Source of the DNA: a candidate division FCPU426 bacterium
Lineage (GTDB): Bacteria; Oederibacteriota; PGYV01; Palsa-1178
DNA length: 5,227 bases
Assembly: GCA_003167475.1 (NCBI GenBank)
Contig: PMTB01000107.1
Coordinates: 1-5,227 of the forward strand
Direction: 5' to 3'
The notes under the pieces were generated by a model that was not told the DNA's origin, ran no database searches, and was given only the letters and a program-made list of their open reading frames with translations. The stretch's first letter is position 1; each line of letters begins with the position of its first letter. A program made the translations under genes and the position numbers. Shown here piece by piece: positions 1 through 5,227 of the stretch.

Positions 1-894
1 AAGATCATGGAACTCGCGCCGAGGGACATCACCTCGCGCTGCATACAGACGGAAATAAACCAGGGCAGGGGAATTAACGGAGGCAAGTACGTATACCTCG
101 ACCTGCGCCACCTTGGCAAAAAGAAGATCACTGAAAGGCTCCCGGGAATCAGGGACATCTGCATGGACTTCCTCGGGATAGACCCGATAAAACATCCGCT
201 GCCGATACACCCGGTAATGCACTACACCATGGGGGGCATTGACACGAACCACGACGGAGTGACAAGCGTAAAGAATTTCTACGCGGCCGGCGAAGCAGCT
301 TGCGTGAGCGTGCACGGGGCAAACAGGCTCGGCGGTAACTCACTGCTGGAAACGATCGTATTCGGCAGGCGTGCGGGCGAACACGCGGTAAAGAACTTAA
401 AGGCCGATAAAGAAAAGAATATCAAGATAACCGAAGCCGCTGAAAAGGAACAGAAAAAATATATCGAGGGTCTTTTCAAGAAGGAAGGCACCGAGAACCC
501 GTTCACGATAAAGAACCAGGTTTCCGCGATAATGGACGACAAGGTCGGGATTTTCAGGGAAGAATCAAATATGAAAAAAGCCGTGGACGAGGTCAAGGAA
601 CTGCGCATCAGGTACAACAGGGATTCAAGGCCCGTAAAGAGCGGCAAGATATACAACTATGACCTGCTGTGGTACCTGGAAATGAAAGGCTCCATAGACA
701 TAGCCGTGGTTGTGGCCGCAGGCGCCCTCGCCCGCAAGGAAAGCAGGGGCTCGCACTCGAGGACGGACTTCTTAAACCGCGACGACGTGAACTGGATGAA
801 GCACACGGTGGCCACTTTCAACGACAAAGAACCGGCGATCACATACAAGCCGGTTGTGGTGACAAAACACAAGCCAGTGGAAAGGAAATACTAA
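1..894 (+). CDS. sdhA: Succinate dehydrogenase/fumarate reductase flavoprotein subunit, C-terminal part
   Basis: This is the catalytic FAD subunit of complex II, which oxidises succinate to fumarate (or the reverse) on the cytoplasmic face of the membrane and passes electrons to SdhB. The reading frame is open from base 1, so the gene begins outside the window. About 297 residues are present against roughly 570-590 in the family, so the N-terminal FAD-binding half with the flavin-linking His is missing. Visible family motifs, in window residues: APRD (Arg8, matching the proton-shuttle Arg of E. coli SdhA), HYTMGG (His74, substrate binding), the GEAACVSVHGANRLGGNSL block (Arg109, substrate/FAD site), and the C-terminal SRGSHSRTDF...RDDVNWMKHT capping segment. 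The stop overlaps the sdhB start by one base (TAATG), implying translational coupling. Sequence alone does not decide between dehydrogenase and fumarate reductase direction. No membrane-anchor gene follows sdhB, so any anchor (sdhC/D) must be upstream or elsewhere. Confidence 0.96.
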   Translation, partial: KIMELAPRDITSRCIQTEINQGRGINGGKYVYLDLRHLGKKKITERLPGIRDICMDFLGIDPIKHPLPIHPVMHYTMGGIDTNHDGVTSVKNFYAAGEAACVSVHGANRLGGNSLLETIVFGRRAGEHAVKNLKADKEKNIKITEAAEKEQKKYIEGLFKKEGTENPFTIKNQVSAIMDDKVGIFREESNMKKAVDEVKELRIRYNRDSRPVKSGKIYNYDLLWYLEMKGSIDIAVVVAAGALARKESRGSHSRTDFLNRDDVNWMKHTVATFNDKEPAITYKPVVVTKHKPVERKY

Positions 895-1607
895 TGGAAA
901 AAACATTCAGGATACTCAGGTATGACCCGGAAAACGGCCAGGCAGCGCGTTTTCAGGAATATAAAGTGCCGTATGAAAAGGGTTTGACAGTGCTGGAGGG
1001 CCTCTATTATATACTGGAGAATCTGGACGCCACACTGGCGTTCCGCTCTTCATGCAGGGCTGCCATATGCGGTTCATGCGCCATGCACATCAACGGCCAG
1101 TACAGGCTTGCCTGCCGCACGCAGGTTTCGGCGCTTAACTCGGATGTGATCACGGTAAGGCCGCTGTCGCACCTGACGATCCTAAAGGATCTCGTGGTGG
1201 ATTTAAAGCCGTTCTTTGATAACTACAAAAAGATAGAACCGTATCTCCAGCCGGCAAAAGCCGGCACTGGAAAAGAATACCTGCAGTCCGAGAAAAAACG
1301 CGGGAAAATAGACAAGCTCGTTGACTGCGTCCTGTGCGCGGCCTGTTATGGCTCATGCCCTGTGGCATCCATGAACCCGAAATATCTGGGCCCCCACGCG
1401 CTTGTAGCCGCTTTAAGGTTCATCAACGACTCAAGGGACGGCAAATCGCAGGAGCGCCTGGCCATAGTCGCGAACGACGACGGCATTTTCAGGTGCCACA
1501 CGATATTCAACTGCCAGCAGGTATGCCCAAAAGATATAGACCCGACAAACGCGATACTGAAGTTGAGGGTAAAATCATTTGTGTCGAAACTGACGGGGAA
1601 GATATAG
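894..1607 (+). CDS. sdhB: Succinate dehydrogenase/fumarate reductase iron-sulfur subunit
   Basis: This 237-residue protein carries electrons from the SdhA flavin through three Fe-S clusters to quinone. An N-terminal plant-type ferredoxin domain (about residues 1-100) has the [2Fe-2S] ligands Cys54, Cys59, Cys62 and Cys74. Here the third ligand is Cys, where E. coli SdhB has Asp. The C-terminal helical ferredoxin domain has CVLCAACYGSCP (Cys145, 148, 151, 155) and CHTIFNCQQVCPK (Cys201, 207, 211). By family pattern Cys145/148/151/211 bind [4Fe-4S] and Cys155/201/207 bind [3Fe-4S], so all eleven ligands are intact. The frame is open back to 669, but that part lies inside sdhA. The ATG at 894 is chosen because it overlaps the sdhA stop, has AAAGGA seven bases upstream (881-886), and begins at the normal family N-terminus (MEKTFRILRYDP). 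Length is typical. It is the last gene of its operon, and a strong terminator follows. Confidence 0.97.
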   Translation: MEKTFRILRYDPENGQAARFQEYKVPYEKGLTVLEGLYYILENLDATLAFRSSCRAAICGSCAMHINGQYRLACRTQVSALNSDVITVRPLSHLTILKDLVVDLKPFFDNYKKIEPYLQPAKAGTGKEYLQSEKKRGKIDKLVDCVLCAACYGSCPVASMNPKYLGPHALVAALRFINDSRDGKSQERLAIVANDDGIFRCHTIFNCQQVCPKDIDPTNAILKLRVKSFVSKLTGKI

Positions 1608-1640
1608 GCTTTAAAAGGGACGAAAGAACTTTAGGCGGTA

Positions 1641-1675
1641 AAAAGGCGGAAGGAGCGATCCTTCCGCCTTTTTTT
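1641..1675 (+). terminator. Rho-independent terminator after sdhB, probably bidirectional
   Basis: A perfect 14-bp stem (1641-1654 with 1659-1672) closes on a GCGA tetraloop of the stable GNRA type, and a run of seven T (1669-1675) follows on the plus strand, 33 bases after the sdhB stop. The complementary A-run at 1640-1644 gives five T after the same hairpin on the minus strand. It can therefore also stop transcripts arriving from the convergent icd gene. Confidence 0.93.
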
Positions 1676-1708
1676 GCATTTAAGTCTGTTTAAAATCCTT
1701 CACAAAAA

Positions 1709-1801
1709 TGTAGAGAGGGGGCTTGCTCCCTCTCCCAGTTGGATCCTAACGGATCTGCATTAAACACCCCGCTGAGAGAGGGAGCAAGCCCCCTCTCTAC
1801 A
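1709..1801. repeat. 93-bp near-perfect palindrome between sdhB and icd (REP/MITE-like)
   Basis: The arms 1709-1734 and 1776-1801 are exact inverted copies over 26 bp. After one mismatch (1735/1775), three more pairs follow (1736-1738 with 1772-1774). The centre holds a small GATCC-TAAC-GGATC hairpin (1742-1755). Each arm can also fold alone, as GAGAGGG...CCCTCTC around a CTTG loop. The structure encodes nothing and looks like a dispersed palindromic element. On the minus strand it is followed by ATTTTTG (complement of 1703-1709), so it could also act as the first terminator for icd, whose stop is 42 bases away. Whether other copies exist cannot be seen from this window. Confidence 0.85.
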
Positions 1802-1843
1802 AGTTCAAGAAATATGACGTGTCCGAAATAAAAAACCGTTGCT

Positions 1844-3049
1844 TTACTTCATATTCTCCACTATTTTTTTTCCGAACTCCGAACATTTCGCCAGGGTCGC
1901 GCCTTTCATCTGGCGCTCCAGGTCGTATGTCACGTATTTCTGGTCTATGGTTTTTTCTATCCCTTTTACTATAAGTTTTGCGGCTTCGTCCCAGCCCATG
2001 TGTTCGAGCATCATTACGCCCGATAAAATGACAGAACCCGGGTTTATCTTGTCCAACCCCGCGTATTTCGGGGCCGTGCCGTGGGTGGCTTCGAAGACCG
2101 CGTACTTGCCTATATTCGCGCCCGGCGCCAGACCAAGCCCGCCAACCTGCGCGGCCGCGGCGTCGGATAGGTAGTCGCCGTTTAAGTTCGGGGTGACCAA
2201 TATCTCATATTCATCCGGCCTTAAGAGGAGCTGCTGGAACATCGCGTCCGCTATGCGGTCCTTGATTACTATTTTGCCCGCAGAGTCCTTGGGGTCCTTG
2301 ACGTGGCCGCCGTCGATCGGCTCGGCACCGAATTCACGCTGTGCCAAGGCATATCCCCAGTCGCGAAAGCCCCCTTCCGTGAACTTCATTATGTTGCCCT
2401 TGTGCACTATGGTGATGGATTTTTTGCCCCTCTTCACCGCGTACTCTAAGGCCATCTTCATAAGGCGCCTGGAGCCGAATTCGCTCATGGGTTTGATGCC
2501 TATGCCGCTCTCCATAAGGATGCTTTTGTTGAAGTTCTCGTTGATGAATGAGATCATTTTTTTTGCCTCAGGCGTGCCTGCTTCCCACTCGATCCCCGAG
2601 TAAACGTCTTCCGTATTTTCCCTGAAAATGACTATGTCGAGTTTTTCCGGGGCCTTGACCGGGGAAGGGACGCCCGCAAAATAACGCACAGGCCGGACGC
2701 ACGCGTAGAGATCAAGTTTCTGGCGCAGGGTTACGTTTAAGCTCCTGATGCCCCCGCCGATCGGCGTGGTCAGCGGCCCCTTTATGGCGACCACGTATTC
2801 CTTTATATCATCGATCGTGGCGTCCGGAAGGTAATTGCCTGTCTTTTCCTTTGCCTTTTCTCCCGCGTAAATCTCTTTCCACTCTATTTTGCGCGAGCCT
2901 TTGTAAGCCGTATGCACAGCCCCGTCAAAGACGGCTTGTGAAGCCGCCCAGATATCGGGTCCAACCCCGTCACCCTCAATAAAACAAATAATGGGGTTTT
3001 CAGGGACTTTCAGAGCCCCATTTGCGTCTACCGTAATCTTTTCTGCCAT
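1844..3049 (-). CDS. icd: NADP-dependent isocitrate dehydrogenase
   Basis: This cytoplasmic TCA-cycle enzyme oxidatively decarboxylates isocitrate to 2-oxoglutarate. It has 401 residues from the chosen ATG, against 416 in E. coli Icd, and resembles that enzyme along its whole length. Isocitrate-binding residues are present: Ser103 and Asn105 (in IRSLNVTLR), Arg109, Arg119, Arg143, Tyr150 and Lys217. The metal-binding aspartates are Asp268, Asp292 and Asp296 (NLNGDYLSD). The NADP signature is kept: Lys328-Tyr329 in HGTAPKYAG, and Tyr375 and Arg379 in VTYDLER, matching E. coli K344, Y345, Y391 and R395; Ile335 stands where E. coli has Val351. This supports NADP rather than NAD. Ser103 matches the serine phosphorylated by AceK in enterics, but no aceK is visible here. 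An in-frame GTG at 3058 would add three residues but lies inside the Shine-Dalgarno sequence, so the ATG at 3049 is preferred. The gene is monocistronic within the window and convergent with sdhB. Confidence 0.97.
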   Translation of the reverse strand: MAEKITVDANGALKVPENPIICFIEGDGVGPDIWAASQAVFDGAVHTAYKGSRKIEWKEIYAGEKAKEKTGNYLPDATIDDIKEYVVAIKGPLTTPIGGGIRSLNVTLRQKLDLYACVRPVRYFAGVPSPVKAPEKLDIVIFRENTEDVYSGIEWEAGTPEAKKMISFINENFNKSILMESGIGIKPMSEFGSRRLMKMALEYAVKRGKKSITIVHKGNIMKFTEGGFRDWGYALAQREFGAEPIDGGHVKDPKDSAGKIVIKDRIADAMFQQLLLRPDEYEILVTPNLNGDYLSDAAAAQVGGLGLAPGANIGKYAVFEATHGTAPKYAGLDKINPGSVILSGVMMLEHMGWDEAAKLIVKGIEKTIDQKYVTYDLERQMKGATLAKCSEFGKKIVENMK

Positions 3050-3056
3050 AAAAGGC

Positions 3057-3062
3057 ACCTCC
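3057..3062 (-). promoter_or_regulatory. Ribosome binding site of icd; decides the start
   Basis: On the minus strand GGAGGT lies seven bases before the ATG at 3049. The alternative in-frame GTG (3058-3056) overlaps this Shine-Dalgarno sequence and cannot use it, so the annotated protein should begin MAEKITV. Confidence 0.9.
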
Positions 3063-3079
3063 GGGTTGTATTTTCTATA

Positions 3080-3108
3080 ATACTACCATATTAGTAGGGT
3101 TTAATCAA
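3080..3108 (-). promoter_or_regulatory. Probable sigma70-type promoter of icd
   Basis: Reading the minus strand, TTGATT (3108-3103) and TAGTAT (3085-3080) are separated by 17 bases, the optimal spacing. The -35 matches TTGA of the consensus; the -10 matches four of six positions. Transcription would start near 3073, giving a leader of about 25 bases that contains the GGAGGT site. An alternative -10, TATTAT or TATAGA, lies a few bases further downstream. The assignment is by pattern only. Confidence 0.55.
3081..3096. promoter_or_regulatory. Possible operator dyad over the icd promoter
   Basis: TACTA-N6-TAGTA is a perfect 5-bp inverted repeat with a six-base spacer. It overlaps the predicted icd -10 and the adjoining spacer, a position suited to a repressor. 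The arms are short and AT-rich, so chance is possible, and I cannot name a regulator. Confidence 0.3.
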
Positions 3109-3250
3109 GAAGAAACAACAATATAAATGAACCGGAATCCATTGGGCTTTGTAAATGTTTTATGAAAATCGACGGCCGGGCGAACCATTGGGCCGACCAC
3201 ATGAAAAAGACAAGCGCGCGCAGACCCTATAAAATCCCGGCAGTTTTTAT

Positions 3251-3279
3251 TTCCTAAAATAACGATTATCCTGTATAAT
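3251..3279 (+). promoter_or_regulatory. Probable promoter of malQ
   Basis: A perfect TATAAT (3274-3279) sits 17 bases after a weak -35-like TTCCTA (3251-3256) in an AT-rich stretch. Transcription would start near 3286, giving a leader of about 37 bases. The -35 is poor, so the element may depend on an activator, or the true -35 may differ. The rest of the 273-bp icd-malQ gap holds the icd promoter, a short GC-richer patch (about 3170-3235) and no recognisable RNA gene. Confidence 0.5.
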
Positions 3280-3322
3280 TATAGGACGTTTGAACCAATT
3301 AAATTATTGAAAAAGGGGATTT

Positions 3323-5149
3323 ATGACAACAGAAAATCCATACGGATACTTTTTAAACTCTAAAACCTCCAAGCAATGGCAGAAGTTCGGAGCCGTCAGG
3401 CGCTCGGGCGTTTTGGCCCCCTTGTTTTCACTTTACTCGGCTAATAGTTCCGGAATCGGGGAATTCCCCGACTTAAAACTGCTGGCTGACTGGTGCGTCA
3501 AGTGCGGGATGTCCATCATACAGCTGCTCCCTTTGAACGATACCGGCTTTGATTTTGCGCCTTACTCATGCCAGACCACATTTGCGCTTGAACCCATGTA
3601 TTTGCGGCTCGACGATATAACAGGGGTCAACATACCTGATTTTGAGAGGGACATAAGCGCCATAAAGGGTAAATGTGGGGCGGCAAAGCGGGTCGACTAC
3701 AGGATAAAAAAATTAAAATTAAAGACATTGTGGAAGATGTTTGAGTCCATAAAATCCGGGGATAAAAAATTTACTGATTTCAAAAATACCAATAAATTTT
3801 GGCTCGACAATTATGCCGTTTATAAGGTTTTAAAGGACAAGTATGCGCAGGCTTCCTGGGAAGACTGGGATGAGAAGTTTAAGTTCAAGGAAACCGGGAC
3901 CATCAGCGCTTATACAACAGAAAATAGCGAGCAGGTGAATTTCCACAAATGGCTGCAGTGGCAGATATACCTGCAGTTCACGGCTGTAAAGGCTTACGCC
4001 AACAGCAAGGGCGTCTTCATACAGGGCGACCTGCCTTTTTTGGTCGCGCGCGATTCGGCCGACGTTTGGAGCAGCCAGAATTATTTTAAGCTCGACGTGT
4101 CCTCGGGCGCGCCGCCTGATATGTACTTTGCCAAGGGCCAGCGTTGGGGAATGCCCACTTATAACTGGGAGAAGATAAGTTCCTGCGGGTATGATTACCT
4201 GAAGGAAAAAGTAAAGTTCGCGCAGAATTTTTACGATATGTTCCGCATTGACCATTTTGTGGGGCTCTTCAGGTTATGGACCATCAAACTCGACGAACCA
4301 TTGGCAACCTACGGATTGAACGGCCATTTTGACCCTGACAACCAGGAACTATGGAAAGTACACGGGCAGAATATACTAAAGGCAATGACCGATAACACGG
4401 ACATGCTGCCATGCGCCGAGGACCTCGGAGTTGTGCCGGCATGCTCATATGAGACTCTTAAGGAATTTGCCATACCCGGAATGGATGTACAGAGGTGGAC
4501 GCGCGACTGGGGAAACACATATGATTTTAAGGACGCCGGGAAGTACAGGGAAAATTCCATTTCCATAATATCCAGTCATGATATGTCTCCGCTTATTTTG
4601 TGGTGGGTAAACGAGGCTTCCACGGTGGACGCCCTGCTCGTGGAAAAGCTCTGCAATGAGAATAACTACGACATGTTCCACCTGATGAACATCCTTTTTG
4701 ACCAGGCAGGCTCGACCAAACTGAGGCTGCGCTGGAAAAAAGAGGTCAGTACGCCCGAAGAAGTCTTAAAAAGGCTCGGCAAATCCAGGGAGCAGGCATG
4801 GATGTTCTGGGATATGCACAGGGAAAGTTATGATGAAAAGCAGAAGTTCTGGTCCATGCTCGGCCTGGAAGGCGCTTATTCCGACAAACCCACGAAAGAA
4901 TTCATAGTTGCGGCGCTCCAAAAAATAAATTCCACAAAGTCGGTTTTTTCGATACAGCTCATACAGGACTGGATGTCGCTGGGGAATTTCTTTGACAAAT
5001 GGCACATGGAGGATTTGCGCGTAAACGTGCCGGGGACGATGAACGACAATAATTGGTCCATAGTAATGCCCATACCGCTGGAAGAACTGATCAAGGCGGA
5101 TATAAACAAGGATATAAAAAAAATCAATTCGGAAACTGGAAGGATTTAG
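3323..5149 (+). CDS. malQ: 4-alpha-glucanotransferase (GH77, amylomaltase/disproportionating enzyme)
   Basis: This enzyme transfers alpha-1,4-glucan segments between maltodextrins, releasing glucose, in maltodextrin or glycogen turnover. It is cytoplasmic; no signal peptide is seen. The 608-residue protein shows the GH77 (beta/alpha)8 motifs in order: SGIGEFPDLKLLADW (43-57), QGDLPFLVARDSADVW (234-249), the GAPPD...GQRWGMPTYNW loop (262-282), FRIDHF with nucleophile Asp310, AEDLGV with acid/base Glu366, SSHD with Asp420, QDW (548-550), and NVPGT (568-572). The catalytic triad is therefore complete. The N-terminal VLAPLFSLYS...LLPLNDTG region and the SSHDM form of the third motif resemble DPE2-type enzymes, yet the CBM20 domains and the DPE2 insertion are absent. 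Instead the stretch between Asp420 and QDW is unusually long, about 128 residues. The ATG at 3323 follows AAGGGG (3313-3318) with a short four-base gap. The gene stands alone, divergent from icd. The family assignment is secure; the exact acceptor preference is not. Confidence 0.94.
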   Translation: MTTENPYGYFLNSKTSKQWQKFGAVRRSGVLAPLFSLYSANSSGIGEFPDLKLLADWCVKCGMSIIQLLPLNDTGFDFAPYSCQTTFALEPMYLRLDDITGVNIPDFERDISAIKGKCGAAKRVDYRIKKLKLKTLWKMFESIKSGDKKFTDFKNTNKFWLDNYAVYKVLKDKYAQASWEDWDEKFKFKETGTISAYTTENSEQVNFHKWLQWQIYLQFTAVKAYANSKGVFIQGDLPFLVARDSADVWSSQNYFKLDVSSGAPPDMYFAKGQRWGMPTYNWEKISSCGYDYLKEKVKFAQNFYDMFRIDHFVGLFRLWTIKLDEPLATYGLNGHFDPDNQELWKVHGQNILKAMTDNTDMLPCAEDLGVVPACSYETLKEFAIPGMDVQRWTRDWGNTYDFKDAGKYRENSISIISSHDMSPLILWWVNEASTVDALLVEKLCNENNYDMFHLMNILFDQAGSTKLRLRWKKEVSTPEEVLKRLGKSREQAWMFWDMHRESYDEKQKFWSMLGLEGAYSDKPTKEFIVAALQKINSTKSVFSIQLIQDWMSLGNFFDKWHMEDLRVNVPGTMNDNNWSIVMPIPLEELIKADINKDIKKINSETGRI

Positions 5150-5168
5150 AAACAGCAATTCCGAATTG
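5125..5168 (+). repeat. 10-bp inverted repeat spanning the malQ stop
   Basis: CAATTCGGAA (5125-5134) is an exact inverted copy of TTCCGAATTG (5159-5168), with a 24-base loop containing the malQ stop codon. No T-run follows, so it is not a classical terminator. It could shield the 3' end or be chance. The right part also folds alone as CAATT-CCG-AATTG. Confidence 0.35.
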
Positions 5169-5176
5169 GGGCGCGC

Positions 5177-5227
5177 TGTCATTGCGAGGAGCCGTTTTTG
5201 TATTATGGCGACGAAGCAATCTCAGTT
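5177..5227. repeat. Palindromic dispersed-type repeat at the window end, possibly continuing
   Basis: TGTCATTGCGAGGAGCC (5177-5193) faces GGCGACGAAGCAATCTC (5207-5223). ATTGC (5181-5185) pairs with GCAAT (5216-5220), and GCC (5191-5193) with GGC (5207-5209), around a loop with an internal bulge. From memory, sequences of the form 'GTCATTGCGAG...GAAGCAATCTC' occur as intergenic palindromic repeats in many bacterial genomes. The element lies directly behind malQ with no coding potential seen, and it may extend past the window edge. Confidence 0.65.

Noticed and set aside
149..872. Minus-strand ORFs opposite sdhA
   Set aside because: They have low-complexity Arg- or Ser-rich translations typical of antisense frames over conserved coding sequence.
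669..893. N-terminal extension of the sdhB reading frame
   Set aside because: It lies inside sdhA in another frame and has no family similarity. The ATG at 894 has a Shine-Dalgarno site and matches the normal SdhB N-terminus.
1334..1693. 119-codon plus-strand ORF across the end of sdhB
   Set aside because: It overlaps the conserved Fe-S cluster region of SdhB in another frame and runs through the terminator hairpin.
1709..1801. CRISPR array or insertion-sequence end
   Set aside because: There is a single inverted pair without regularly spaced direct repeats, no transposase and no target-site duplication that I can identify.
1839..2603. Two plus-strand ORFs (111 and 136 codons) opposite icd
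   Set aside because: They are antisense shadows of the well-supported icd gene and show no recognisable domain or start signal.
3173..3195. CGGCC...GGCCG hairpin considered as a riboswitch or terminator
   Set aside because: It has only a 5-bp stem with a 13-base loop and no T-run. It lies upstream of the predicted malQ transcription start and matches no riboswitch core that I recognise.
3830..5182. Several minus-strand ORFs opposite malQ
   Set aside because: They are mirror frames of a gene with intact GH77 motifs; none has a plausible ribosome site or known domain.

Overview
This is a piece of a bacterial chromosome carrying ordinary central-metabolism genes. Base composition is intermediate. 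Codon use is notable: ATA for Ile and AGG for Arg are frequent, next to GC-ending codons. Shine-Dalgarno sites are clear, and two palindromic dispersed-type repeats lie between genes. Together these suggest an environmental, possibly uncultured bacterium (something like Omnitrophota or a similar phylum). The lineage is an impression, not a demonstrated result.

Layout, left to right. (1) Bases 1-894 hold the C-terminal half of a succinate dehydrogenase/fumarate reductase flavoprotein (SdhA), cut by the window edge. It overlaps by one base the complete iron-sulfur subunit SdhB (894-1607). A strong hairpin terminator (1641-1675) follows and has T-runs on both strands. (2) The sdhB-icd intergenic region also holds a near-perfect 93-bp palindrome (1709-1801). 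(3) On the minus strand is a complete NADP-type isocitrate dehydrogenase (icd, 3049-1844), converging on sdhB. The Shine-Dalgarno position shows that the ATG at 3049 is the start, not the upstream in-frame GTG at 3058. A sigma70-like promoter with an overlapping dyad lies just upstream. (4) A 273-bp divergent region separates icd from a plus-strand GH77 4-alpha-glucanotransferase (malQ, 3323-5149), which has its own TATAAT box. (5) After malQ the window ends in another palindromic repeat, of the 'TGTCATTGCGAG...GAAGCAATCTC' type.

Functionally, Icd and SdhAB are TCA-cycle enzymes: isocitrate to 2-oxoglutarate with NADPH, and succinate to fumarate with electrons passed to quinone. They are convergent, so they are not co-transcribed. 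MalQ is a separate unit for maltodextrin or glycogen remodelling. I see no defence, mobile, CRISPR or RNA-gene system. The points most worth a second look are the two palindromic repeats, the dyad over the icd promoter and the unusual layout of the GH77 enzyme.
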